DNA of 64,000 nt. Origin: Eretmocerus hayati. Lineage: Eukaryota > Arthropoda > Insecta > Hymenoptera > Aphelinidae. How positions within the stretch are numbered: position 1 is the stretch's first letter; each line of letters starts with the position of its first letter. The stretch covers positions 76,278,186 through 76,342,185 of the forward strand of contig CM056743.1 of NCBI GenBank assembly GCA_029851415.1. Direction: 5' to 3'. Shown here in pieces: positions 1 to 9,239 of this stretch. The notes under the pieces were generated by a model, which was given only the letters and a program-made list of their open reading frames with translations, ran no database searches and was not told where the DNA came from. The translations under genes were made by a program, and so were the position numbers.

Positions 1-1061
1 CTGACCTCTTCCCGCATTTGTCCACATATGTGGACACATCTTTGAATCGGGTTCCTCTAACTCTCCTTGACTCTGAAAAAGAAATGGTACATTTCGATAA
101 AATGTTTTACGCCCGTGTATCTAACTATACTTTACTTTTCGATAAACTGTGAGTAAAAGTCGACAAACTGTGCGCAAAGTGCACTTTTACGCACTGTGTA
201 TCGAAAAATACTTTATGCATTATCTTCCTTGGCCCAAAGTGTAGGAAGTTCCTTGATTTTGGTGGACCTAGTCTCATCTCTAGATATGCATTATAGCTCA
301 TGATTATGATGAAGCATCTCACTTGATCATGCACTTCGAAACGATTCATCTTTTGACTGTTGTAACTTACTGAATTTTGATGATATGATAGAGATATTGG
401 TCGCGTCATGTTTTTTTGATCCGAATTGGTGATTTTCTATGGAGTTCATCATAAGATTCTCGTTGCTAGTGCCTCATTCGTGTTTGACCTTGAAAAGTTT
501 ATGCTGGCATAACTCTCATATGACATGACCTTATCATATCGTATTTGGGCTTAAAATCATTCGCACGATCCCCACTATAGAATCTAGTAGGAAACGGAGG
601 TCCGAGAGCACAGGAAGTAGGTGAAAGCACGAAGAGGTTAATGTGAAGGGCGGAGGCGAGCTTTTTATCTACCCAAGAATTTCAGCGGAGTATTCTACGC
701 CATCTTTTGCAGCCATGGATTGCCTTCCTCTGAAGCAAATCACTCATCAAACTCTGCTTCGAGCATATTTTTCCTGATTCTCGACCACTCTTTACCACCA
801 GGAATACAATGGGGGAGATAGCTGATATTCCATACTGTAGCTACACGGTTTATAGCTGCACGCACTGGCTCGTACTTGTCATTCCTCGTAGTAGTAATTT
901 CTGCTACCTACACAGCACGGAATGGGTATGTGATGGATTATGGAGAGTTGCTCCAAAGGCACGCAACAGTAGTTGCCAGTATGTGACGGGTACTGAACAA
1001 GTACGTGACTTTAATAACGATCACATGATAAATCCTAGAGTCGGTCAGATATCACTGCACA
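1..1061. other. Flank without recognisable gene
   Basis: No open frame here looks coding. It lies past the 3' end of the BEL/Pao pol on its minus strand, so a 3' LTR could be expected, but I could not match anything here to sequence at the other end of that element. The one visible structure is a 25-bp near-palindrome at 170-194 (arms GTGCGCAAAGTG and CACTTTTACGCAC). Confidence 0.6.
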
Positions 1062-1499
1062 TCACTTTTCTTCCACTTCTTTTTCTTCGGCAGCATACAA
1101 ACGGATGAGTTTGTGGATTGGTCGTTGTAATTTGGTGGTCGCAGTGCGTAATGTCGCAACACTGTTGCGTTTGTCTCGGCCAGGGCGCACTTGTATCACA
1201 TGAGCCAAGGGCTAATGAGCAGCTGGAGTTCGCTCATCCTTGATGAAAACTAGGTCGCCCACTTTGAGGTTTAATGATCGTAATGCCCTTTCTGGCGTTC
1301 CTGCAGAGTTTGAAGGTACTCATTTGACCAGCCCTTCCAGAAGTTTTGCTGCAAGTGCTGTACTGAGAGCCAACGCTCAAGTGGTGGTATCCGTTTGCTT
1401 GTGAGATCTGGTTCTGGAACAATGTATGAGTCCGATTGGATCAGAAAACGGGTAGGTGTAAGGGGCCTGGCGTCCAAAGATTCATCGATCAGAGGAGCG
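1062..1499 (-). pseudogene. C-terminal DUF5641-like domain of BEL/Pao pol
   Basis: After the integrase core, RPLTPTRFLIQSDS and IPPLERW lead through WKGWSNEYLQTLQERQK to LKVGDLVFIKDERTPAAH, then LAHVIQVRPGRDKRNSVATL and a KLIRLYAAEEKEVEEK tail ending at a TGA at 1062-1064. This is the usual C-terminus of insect BEL/Pao polyproteins. A stop after RSSDR (about 1480) and one after AAH (about 1220), plus one frame change, interrupt it. The final TGA gives the natural 3' boundary of pol. Confidence 0.85.
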
Positions 1500-2781
1500 G
1501 ACGAGGATGGGACGAGAATTCGGAATTGCTTTTACTTGGCATAGATTTGTTGATGATTCTTCGTATGTGAGCTTGTTTCCGCCCACAACTCGGTTGAGAT
1601 GGTGTTCCACTGACTTTACTGCGGCTTCCCAGATACCTCCAAAGTCAGGTGAGGCTGGAGGGATGGAATGTCAGTTAATCGAGAGTTCAACCAGGGACGG
1701 GACTATTCCGTTGAGTGCCTGAGAGGACTCAGAAGGAAGCTCTTCCAACTCACGAGCAGCCTCATGGAAATTTAAGGCTTGATCCGAGTAGACATCTGAG
1801 CAATGACCCCTACGTGAAGTCATTCTGATGGAGGCAGCCCTGAAACTGGAGGACGTGTAGTCCAAGACGGCTTCAAGGTGCAGGGCTCGAGTACATAGAC
1901 AGACAAAGACAGCAATATAGCCTTGGTGATATTTGTGACCTCGTTCAGGAGCCGTGCGGGGCAACAAAGGGCCCGCGTAATCAACTCCAACTTAGGAAAA
2001 TGGTCGTGAAACCTGAACACGACAAGGTGGCAGCTGGCCCATGAGTTGGTTGGCAGGTGACGCTTGTTACTTTACTGTAGACTTTGCATTGGTGGATACA
2101 TCGTTTGACTGCTCGACGACCTTTGATAATCCAGAACTCTTGGCGAAGAGTGGCAAGAGTTACTTAGGTACCGCCGTGCAATGTTATGGCATGGAATCGC
2201 CTGACTACCATTCCGATGAAGGGATGGTCAAATGGAAGTATGATTCAATTTTTCTGACTTGTAGAGAGAGTCGAATTCTTCAATCTCCCGCTCACTCGCA
2301 GGGTTCCATGGACAACGATCGGTGAGAGATTGAGCAACTCGTGGCCTTTCGGTAGGAATGAACCAGCTGGGATGAGGTTCATTCCTCTTGGATAGACAGA
2401 AAGTTGGATGAAAGAGACCCATGCTAACTTTGCACGCTCTTTCTTTTCATGAGTGAGGAAGTTGGTACCACAGTTCGATACTCGAGCCCAAGGCTGATTT
2501 TGTATCAGAATAGGCTGCTTATCAGGGACAAATAGGTCGGGATTGATTTTTGCCAAGTAGCGAAAAATATAGGCAGTGACGTTGATCAGTCTTGACTAAG
2601 ACGAAATTCCACTGAGCAAGTGGTTGAATGGGGTCAACATACCGCCAGATATAGGAGGGCTATTTACAATATTTACAGAGAGTACAGGATTGAGCAGAGG
2701 CTGTGAATCTTTTGGTTTCTTGGAGAGTGGTTCTGGATGAGGCGATTCAGAGACAGGCAAGCTTAGGCAATCTGACCCATT
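1500..2781 (-). pseudogene. BEL/Pao integrase (zinc-binding and catalytic core, broken)
   Basis: Visible in order on the minus strand: a SRLINVTAYIFRYLAKI linker (about 2540-2600), LPKGHELLNLSPIVVHGTLR (about 2280-2370), EFWIIKGRRAVKRCIHQC (about 2100-2150), RGHKYHQGYIAVFVCLCTRA (1870-1945), YSDQALNF (core aspartate kept, glycine to alanine) and [13 protein letters not shown] (core glutamate kept; about 1610-1660). Several stops and frameshifts separate the blocks. In the family this enzyme joins cDNA to host DNA; this copy is dead. Confidence 0.88.
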
Positions 2782-3396
2782 CTACCATTGGGATAGGTTA
2801 GCTAATTCATCAGGGAAGTAACCACGTCTGCCTAAGTCAGCCGGGTTCTGCTTCGATTCTACATATTTCCACTTTACATCCGTGAGCAGGGTCATGATTT
2901 TGGCACAACGGTTTGCAATGAATGCCGGCCATCGAGATGGGCGATCATCACAACAGTATAGCACATTCACATTATCTGACCAAACATGGCAACTGACATT
3001 TGGTATTGACAGGGAGGATTTGACTCTGTTCATGAGCTCAGCGAGCAAAAGAGCAGCGCTGAGCTCCCATCTCGCATTTCTACGCTTATCCAGCGGAGCA
3101 ACTCAAGTTTTAGCCTGGAGAAGTGTGACTTAAACGTTGTTACGATAGCTAAACTTCAGGTACACAACAGCACAAATTGCCAGGTTTGAAGCATCGGCGA
3201 AGCCAAGTAGCTCACATGAACATGATTCACTGACGAGTCCAGTCCATCTAGGGATTCCCAAATTTGATATTTCAGGTAGACTGCTATACAATCGAGACCA
3301 TCGGTTAGTGTCTCGATCAGAAAGTTCTTGATCCCATTCATACTTTTCTCGCCAAAGATCCTGCATGATCAATTTAGAGGTTATGATGATAGGGCA
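2782..3396 (-). pseudogene. BEL/Pao RNase H-like region (broken)
   Basis: It resumes after the hAT-like insertion with KLIMQDLWREKYEWDQEL, then ELLGFADASNLAICAVVYL (catalytic-type aspartate), RWELSAALLLAELMNRV (catalytic-type glutamate) and VWSDNVNVLY, and ends near NPADLGRRGYFPDELANL. These are the ordered RNase H blocks of BEL/Pao pol. Stops fall after YRNNV and within the KT-VAPL stretch (about 3090-3135), and one frame change is needed. Not functional. Confidence 0.88.
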
Positions 3397-4695
3397 CAGT
3401 GGCCCTGAACTATCATTTTATTCGTCGAAAAATAACCATGGAAATTCTTGTGGAACATGATTCTGGAGTCTTTCGGGGTCACTTGCCAACTTCGAGTGAA
3501 ATCGTAAACCTAGCCGTTTTTTAATTTTCGTTATTTTTGCGTTCACCGGAGAAAGGATGAATTTTTCCATTTTTCAAACAGTATCCGGCCCTCTTCGCGC
3601 GGTTCCTTTCAGTTGAGGTCGACATATTACATACACTGCTACTCGGTTTTCAATAAATCACTCATCAAGCATGCTCCTAAAACTCATACTTCAACCGGTC
3701 TCATTGGACTGTTCATGAAAAAAGGAATCTCATTCGAATTCTGCTCGATCACTCACTCAACTGGAAAGCACTCGATAGAAGTTTCAAGTCACTCAGTCGA
3801 GATTCGGGTATGGTTAAATCCAATGTCAATCTGTGGGGGAGGAATGTATGAATCGTTCCTCACGAATATGAGTAGATTCATAGATAGACTCATCTGATAC
3901 GAATTATATTGGTATTCTCTGAAACAGAGAAGGATATGGAATCATGAAATAGTATTCATCTTTAATGGTATAATATCATCGAAATTGCCAAATCATGGAA
4001 AAAATTTCATATGACTCATACATACACATAACTCTATTCCATTCAAATGACCATTATTTGCACCTGTTTACAAATGTTCGCTATTGTATTCAATCATGGC
4101 TCTCAACAACTTCTCACCGTAGTTTAGATGTTTCTCGTGGACTTCATATCTACTCAAGGTTTGTTTGAAATCTGCATGACCGGAGTCTGAGGCTTGCTCA
4201 CTATAATCCTAGCCCTCATTGATGCTCACGGCAAAATTCACCAACAGGATAAAAAATTTCATGAATTTTCGGAGTCACGAGTATGCCTAGGTCGAGGAAA
4301 TTTCTCTTGGAATCATTGATATCTTCAAGGATATCAGAAGATAGCTGATCGGAGAAGCATGAGTTGTTCATTTTCGGAGATCGGAATGAAGTACTTTGAT
4401 TTATACGCTCTAGGAATGTTTGAACTCGAAGTTCATGACAAGAAAAAATAAAAATAAGCATAATTTGACTCAATTGCAGTCGAAGCACTGAGTAAGTGAG
4501 CACTGACATCGCTTGGAAAATAAGGAAATTCATCCTTTCTCCCATGTACACAAAAATAACAAAAAGTAAAAAACGGCTAGGTTTACGATTTCACTCAAAG
4601 TTGGGGAGTGACCCTGAGGGACTCCAGAATCATATCCCACAAGAATTTTCATGGTTATTTTTCGACGAATTAAATGATAGTTCAGGGCTACCGTG
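3397..4695. mobile_element. Non-autonomous hAT-like element with ~180-bp inverted ends
   Basis: The left end starts CAGTGGCCCTGAAC (3397) and the right end, read inward from 4695, starts CACGGTAGCCCTGAAC. Similarity between the arms continues for about 180 bp (3397-3575 against 4517-4695). It splits a Pao coding block between GWLAP and the residues before MQDLW. Flanks AGGGCA (3391-3396) and AGGGGCA (4696-4702) look like an 8-bp-class target duplication with one lost base. CAGTG-type ends and duplication size point to hAT. The 940-bp interior has no credible transposase. Confidence 0.85.
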
Positions 4696-4907
4696 AGGGG
4701 CAAGCCATCCTAGAGGGTCGAAAACACTAGCTATTCGGGACAAGACGGACCTTTTCGTCCAAGAAATTGGGTTATCTACATCAATAGGTTCGAACTTGAA
4801 CACATCTCCACTGGGTAACCAATGAAGACCAAGGATTGAGAACACAGAATCGTTGTCAGGATTCGGAAGACTGGGACAATCAGATGAGGGAGCTCTGGCT
4901 AACATAT
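4696..4907 (-). pseudogene. BEL/Pao RT C-terminal piece between two insertions
   Basis: This short piece reads DMLARAPSSDC, then VLGLHW-like (ILGLHWLPSGDVFKFE), then KRSVLSRIASVFDPLGWLAP. It is the well-known Pao block joining RT to RNase H. Both ends are insertion junctions: the foldback element above 4908 and the hAT-like element below 4696. Removing the two insertions restores continuity of the Pao block on both sides, which fixes the order of events: the Pao copy was there first. Confidence 0.9.
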
Positions 4908-4915
4908 CTGCGGGC

Positions 4916-5311
4916 CAGGGATACTAAAAAGAAGGAGAGCAAACGCAATGCTTTAGAGATGCCGGGATTTTGGGTGCAACGAGAGAGGACCAAATTGACA
5001 CCTTGGGGTGCTATTCATATCGGACCCTTTATATATATATATATATATATAGCACATCTAATCGCATGACGGCGACGCGCAGGTATATACGCCTTGGTGA
5101 GCTATATACATGAGCGGCTCGATATATATAGCTCACTAAGGCGCATACCTGCGTTGCCGGCCCGTGCCTAGGTGTACTATATATATGAAGGGTCCGATAT
5201 ATATAGCACACCAAGGCGTCTATTTTGTCCTTTCTCTTTGCGCCCAAAATCCCGGAAGATTTTCGCAGCAAATAGCATTGCCGTTTACTCTCCTTCTCTT
5301 TAGTCTCCCTG
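4916..5311. mobile_element. 396-bp foldback element with 8-bp target duplication
   Basis: The whole element is one large imperfect inverted repeat: CAGGGATACTAAAAAGAAGG at the left against CAGGGAGACTAAAGAGAAGG read inward from the right, continuing through ATTTTGGG(T/C)GCAA and the AT-rich TATATA tracts to a centre near 5114. It is flanked by identical CTGCGGGC at 4908-4915 and 5312-5319. The 8-bp duplication and CAGGG ends fit a hAT-type MITE. It sits inside the BEL/Pao RT domain. No coding capacity. Confidence 0.93.
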
Positions 5312-5901
5312 CTGCGGGCAAATCAGCAAGTAATCGAGTATCGTTCGATATCCCTTTTCGCAAGTTGAATTTACTCGATTTGCAGACATCAATCAATTGC
5401 TACTGCTTAACTTTCGCAGCTCCGATGGTATGATCTCCGGAAACCACATTACCCATGTAAGTTTCATCCTTGAGGGCAACTGAATCTATCAGAAAAGAGT
5501 CATGTTCATCTTCAGCAAGCTGTAATCTGACACGGTTCGCTTGAAAGCGACTTGGACCAAGACCATAGGTAATGATATCCAATAGAGAAATCGAAACTGG
5601 TCTGGAACGATCTTTACGCCATAAGATCGATTGTAATCTACGATCATCCTCGTGAATCCAGATTTGTCGAAAAATTTTTCAATATCAGCTGTAAGAGCAA
5701 ACTTATAACAGCGCCAATTCGACAATGGAGTGGGCAATTCAGTTAAAGGTTTGGTCCGGCTAACACGTCATTCACTGAAATGACAGACTTGGTTTTGAAC
5801 GATCCGTTGAAAACGGTTCTCAATTTGGTGGTGGAGCTACTTTCCTTGAGAACTCCATGTGAGGTTTTAGCAGGGATCAGCGATTCTCCGAGATTCAAGG
5901 A
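5312..5901 (-). pseudogene. BEL/Pao reverse transcriptase, N-terminal and palm part (broken)
   Basis: Conserved RT blocks are readable across several frames: GVLKESSSTTKLR and a NDVLAGPNL stretch (about 5770-5860), FALTADIEKFF (about 5670-5700), and DIITYGLGPSRFQANRVRLQ (5520-5582). The catalytic YxDD box is YMGNVVSG, so both metal-binding aspartates are lost. At least two frameshifts occur. The fragment ends at the 8-bp target duplication 5312-5319 of the foldback insertion and resumes on its far side. Confidence 0.88.
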
Positions 5902-6732
5902 TTAAATATCAAAGTGTGAAGGTAACCTCACAGTATGACGGCCATCTTGAGCTCTGGAATACGTGGCCTTGAAGTGGACCTCGCAGCGCTGTTCATCAAG
6001 AGTGAGTGACGAAGAGGGGCACATGCCCTCCTCTTGCCGCCAGAACCGCTGCAGAAGGTCCCCGATTTCCACATCTGCGGCACAGTGAAGCACGGTAGGT
6101 TCCATGAGCAGATGCTCGGTGCCATCAGTAGACCCAGAGAAAATCCAGCCAAGCTTGATTTTGGTCGCAACAGGTTGATCAGAAGAGCCTTTGATCAGCT
6201 CATCTTCGACGATCAGGGCATGTACTGCTGCTCTTAGCAACAATTCTATGGAACTCGAACTTGAGAAGTTCGGATGAGCAAGCTGCAATCCAGCGATGTG
6301 ATCCCAGGCATCCGCTCTTCCTCCAATTCGAGGCTGATAACTGGTCACCTGTTTGATGACGAGCGCTTGGAGTCGAGTCACGAACGATGAGTCAAAGGTT
6401 GGTTGGATGGTGAACTGTGCCACTCCTTTGGCATATGACTGCTTACCACCCAAAGCCTGCACAGGTACAGGAACACGTTCTTTGAATGATTGCATCCGTT
6501 GGCATAATGACTCAGATATGAAAGAACTCCGAGCACATTGGTCGATGAGTGCACGGGCCAACATAACCTCTCCGGCAGAATTCACTACGCGCACCCAAGC
6601 TGTAGCCAGCAATACTGTATTAGGCTTACAGGGTTGTGCGTTGAGAGCGACCACGTGACTGTGGGATTCAGAACTGAGCTGAAATAGTTTCGAATTCGGG
6701 GAAAGCTGAGAGTTGACAGGTGGAGAGCTAGC
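5902..6732 (-). pseudogene. BEL/Pao aspartic protease (peptidase A17 / DUF1758-like) relic
   Basis: An open stretch of about 275 codons. The segment ARALIDQCARSSFISESLC, near residues 34-52 of the longest ORF, corresponds to the protease active-site loop. The usual D(S/T/Q)G(S/A) is DQCA here: the aspartate is kept but the following glycine has become cysteine, so activity is doubtful. Downstream, the GGKQSYAKG and DHIAGLQLAHPNF blocks and the KLGWIFSG stretch are typical of Pao protease-to-RT linkers. The frame runs to about 5902, where it is lost before the RT. Confidence 0.85.
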
Positions 6733-6890
6733 TTATTTTGCTTGCTCTGGTTTGTCAATATGGAACAAAGAGTGATGCTTCCCGTTGCAAGTGCGACAAG
6801 TATAGACAGATTTACAGAATTTACTCTGGAGGCTGGAATGTCGATTCAGAAGGCCTTGAGGATAAATTATAAGCTGATCCTCCTGCAGCT
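6733..6890 (-). pseudogene. gag zinc-knuckle fragment of the BEL/Pao element
   Basis: The minus-strand frame contains CRTCNGKHHSLFH preceded by a KFCKSVYTC stretch, the CX2C...H zinc-knuckle pattern at the end of BEL/Pao gag. An in-frame stop at 6733-6735 separates it from the protease, which continues in the same frame. The rest of gag (capsid part) is absent; sequence above about 6930 is unrelated to it. In family members the knuckle packages RNA; here it is a relic. Confidence 0.75.
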
Positions 6891-7079
6891 CAACTTGAGG
6901 ACAAATTCGGAGCTGGCCCTGCTGCAGCTTTAAATTCGGGTAACGCCCTTTCCCAAGTGCGGGATCAAATCTAACCGTTGGCTCGCCGCTTCTCGAACAG
7001 ACGCTTTGTCACACTTTTCTAAGGTGTTTGGGCGTAGATAATAGCGCGGACTCAAAAGCTCCGGAAAGAAAACTTTGAC

Positions 7080-7120
7080 AGACTGATCAGCCAGCCAACG
7101 TTCAGACCCGCATTTATAGC
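7080..7120 (-). promoter_or_regulatory. TATA box plus TCAGT initiator, minus strand
   Basis: On the minus strand TATAAA lies at 7118-7113 in GGCTATAAATGCGGG, and a TCAGT arthropod initiator lies with its A at 7085, 33 bases from the first T of the TATA box. This is ordinary core-promoter spacing. The dyad cluster at 7170-7303 lies directly upstream. It could be the U3/R part of a retroelement LTR belonging to the BEL/Pao copy (which begins just downstream) or an independent promoter. No known transcript supports it. Confidence 0.55.
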
Positions 7121-7160
7121 CTGGGCCAGCTCGCGTAAATTTTGAAATCATAATTTTGAA

Positions 7161-7310
7161 TTGTGTCAAGCGTGACCCAATGTCACGCTCAATTGAATAA
7201 TTGCGCGACTTATTGTCACGTGTAATGAAAGAATAGCGTGACCCAATGTCACGCGTGATTGGACGGATGGAGTGACTTATTGTCACGCGTGACAATAAGT
7301 CACGCTGCCG
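7161..7310. repeat. Cluster of GTGAC/GTCAC dyads
   Basis: Two identical 19-bp perfect dyads GCGTGACCCAATGTCACGC lie at 7170-7188 and 7236-7254. A related GCGACTTATTGTCACG lies at about 7204-7220. A 32-bp perfect palindrome at 7272-7303 has the half-site GTGACTTATTGTCACG. They lie 50-220 bp upstream of the minus-strand TATA box. The form suits binding sites for a dimeric protein; the binding factor is unknown. Confidence 0.9.
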
Positions 7311-7757
7311 ACAAGATCGACTCCGTTTCCCTCTCATAGGAGTGCATGACATCTATTGTTGCAATTTATCTAAAACTTAAGTGAAACGGGGCGTCTCGTG
7401 AGAGCGGGACGCCACACCTCCCCCATCAGACCATTCTCGTCCCGAGATGTCACCGGGGTTGATGCTGCGAGAGCTTTTGCAAGCCCGGGACGCCACACCT
7501 TCCCCGCCAGACCATTCTCGCCCCGAGAATGTACCGAAGGCTTGGTGCTGGGCCACACGAACACAACGAGGCCCTGACGTGGCGCCTCATTAAATCCAAG
7601 GCGATAATGAGTAATCTATCATAAAACTGTAAATTTATGCACATGGAAGTACTGGTACGTGTATATTGATCCTATTTTCCCTTACGAATGATTGTAGGTT
7701 CGCGTCTTGCAAACACTCCACTTCTGCCATCACAACTTTGCATTTTGTGCACGGTGA
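7311..7757. repeat. Intergenic stretch with 81-bp tandem duplication
   Basis: Two diverged copies of a GC-rich 81-bp unit lie at 7405-7485 and 7486-7566. Each opens CGGGACGCCACACC and carries CAGACCATTCTCG(T/C)CCCGAGA. The rest of the interval holds no gene; it separates the 3' end of the 493-aa ORF from the dyad cluster. No AATAAA signal was seen downstream of that ORF on the minus strand. Confidence 0.8.
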
Positions 7758-9239
7758 TCAGCAGTTGGGGCTCCGTTCATGTACTTTACGGCATATGTAA
7801 CACCAATTCTCGGGTGGGACCTTTGATGACGGTTCCTCGCATTTTCTTTTTCGAAGTTTCGCCTGGTGTGCTCTTTGTTGGTGCCTCTTCATTTGCAATT
7901 TTATTTCTTTCTCGCTGAGAGGTAGTGGAATTTGTTCCATGTCACTGGTAGAATCTGAGTCACTTTGTCCATTATCTAGTGGGTCTCCCCGCTCTTCTTC
8001 ATATGGGTCTAAATCGCTGTCCTGTTGTTGATTCTGCAATCTTGGTGTAGCTGGATTGGGAATTTCTAAATGAACAGGCGAGGGAAACGCGGGCCCTTGT
8101 TGTGAATGTAGCGTACCGTTATCATCCTTGTCAGCATAGTCGGATATATTGTCATGCATTTCGGTACCCGAGGAATTGGGTATTCCCAGTAATTCGTTAA
8201 GAATATCAGTAGTGTTTCCTATTGTCCTTGTATTTGATATTGGTACGTTGGCTGTAGAGATGACGTCTGGCACAGTATAGAGATGTACTGAGTTGATTGA
8301 TGTTAAATTTTGAGATTTGTCGATGCCATTGTATGGAAGGATGTAGAAGGACGTAGCATCATTTTCTGATTCTCCGATATCGTCTGTGTGACAATTTCCA
8401 GGAATCCCGTGATCATTTGTCCCGGTGTGCGGGGAATCAACTGTGGGTGGCTTCCCGATTGCTGGAGAATGAGAGACTGCGACAGCTGCGTGACAATTTG
8501 TCGCGTTAGCTCCCGGGTGAGGCGTAGGTGGTTCAGCGGTGGCACTGGTATAGGTAGCGTGATAATTTGTCGCGCTGGCTCTCAACCGGGGAGTATCTGG
8601 TTGTGCTCCAGCACTGGTAGGGGCAACGTGACAATTTGTCGCGCTGGCTCTCAAACGGGGAGTATCTGGTTGAGCGACGGTACTGGTAGGGGCAGCATGA
8701 CAATTTGTCGCGCCTGTTGCTGTATCTTGAAATGCCATGGAGGGAATGTGCCGGTGAGCCACGTGCGCGATCGGTGTAGGTGTGCTTGTTTCTGGTATGA
8801 TATATGCTTGGTTCATGAGAGGGCCATGATATATCATACCTGACGAGAGGAGCGATATCGACGTTGATTTAGGGCCGATGCTGACGCTAGTGATGTTGTT
8901 TCGCTTTTCGTTTTGTATATGGTGCAGCCCATCCCGCTTAGAGTCCCCATTTGAGGATGTTTCCGACGAAGCAATATTCTGATGATAAATTTTGTCCGTC
9001 TGTGTGCTGCTCTCCGATAGTGGGGGCTGCTGGACGTTGATTTCGTCGATACACAGGGAGCTATTCTCCTGTAAGATGCACTTATACATATCAACACCAC
9101 GGATATAAGCATTATATTTCACAAGAGAATCTTCTTTTGCTGCTACATAAGTCTTATGAGACTCTTCCATTTCTTTTCGGGCCCGATCTATCATGTCTTT
9201 TAAGTACTCAGAAAAAAGTTTCGCACTGTCTCTCTTCAT
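7758..9239 (-). CDS. Intact 493-aa ORF, unknown function
   Basis: The longest uninterrupted frame in the window. I do not recognise the family. Residues about 1-60 are charged and probably helical (KLFSEYLKDMIDRARKEMEE). Residues 177-260 hold four copies of a 23-aa repeat around ATN(C/Y)HxAxTSxxAxPxTPRLR. The rest is Ser/Thr/Pro/Asn-rich and probably disordered. A basic stretch lies near 441-467, and the C-terminus is CYICRKVHERSPNC, a possible CX2CX3HX5C metal site. The start is the ATG at 9239; the frame stays open upstream to a TAG near 9294 but has no other ATG. It points away from gene A at 10244. Retroelement gag, viral structural protein or host gene are all possible; none is shown. 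An intact frame among decayed elements suggests recent arrival or selection. Confidence 0.6.
   Translation of the reverse strand: MKRDSAKLFSEYLKDMIDRARKEMEESHKTYVAAKEDSLVKYNAYIRGVDMYKCILQENSSLCIDEINVQQPPLSESSTQTDKIYHQNIASSETSSNGDSKRDGLHHIQNEKRNNITSVSIGPKSTSISLLSSGMIYHGPLMNQAYIIPETSTPTPIAHVAHRHIPSMAFQDTATGATNCHAAPTSTVAQPDTPRLRASATNCHVAPTSAGAQPDTPRLRASATNYHATYTSATAEPPTPHPGANATNCHAAVAVSHSPAIGKPPTVDSPHTGTNDHGIPGNCHTDDIGESENDATSFYILPYNGIDKSQNLTSINSVHLYTVPDVISTANVPISNTRTIGNTTDILNELLGIPNSSGTEMHDNISDYADKDDNGTLHSQQGPAFPSPVHLEIPNPATPRLQNQQQDSDLDPYEEERGDPLDNGQSDSDSTSDMEQIPLPLSEKEIKLQMKRHQQRAHQAKLRKRKCEEPSSKVPPENWCYICRKVHERSPNC
8489..8711. repeat. Four 16-mers CGTGACAATTTGTCGC inside the 493-aa ORF
   Basis: On the plus strand near-identical 16-mers lie at 8489-8504, 8558-8573 (one change), 8627-8642 and 8696-8711 (one change), exactly 69 bp apart. 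They form the ATN(C/Y)H part of the 23-aa protein repeat. The 16-mer differs by one base from the CGTGACATTTTGTCGC unit of the array at 11165-11393. Confidence 0.9.

Larger units (their letters stand above)
1062..6932 (-). mobile_element. Dead BEL/Pao LTR retrotransposon (internal region)
   Basis: Read on the minus strand from high to low coordinates, the order is gag CCHC knuckle, aspartic protease, reverse transcriptase, RNase H, integrase, then the C-terminal DUF5641-type domain. This is the BEL/Pao order. The frame is broken by several stops and frameshifts and by two inserted elements (3397-4695 and 4916-5311). Most of gag is missing upstream of the knuckle, and no LTR pair was recognised. 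The element cannot be autonomous: the RT active-site motif is also mutated. Assignment to BEL/Pao rests on several family-typical blocks, not on one motif. Confidence 0.93.

Noticed and set aside
125..409. 94-codon minus-strand ORF in the left flank
   Set aside because: It overlaps the near-palindrome, has no domain and begins in AT-rich noncoding DNA.
7161..7310. CRISPR-like array
   Set aside because: The dyads are irregularly spaced with no constant spacer length, and the genome is eukaryotic.
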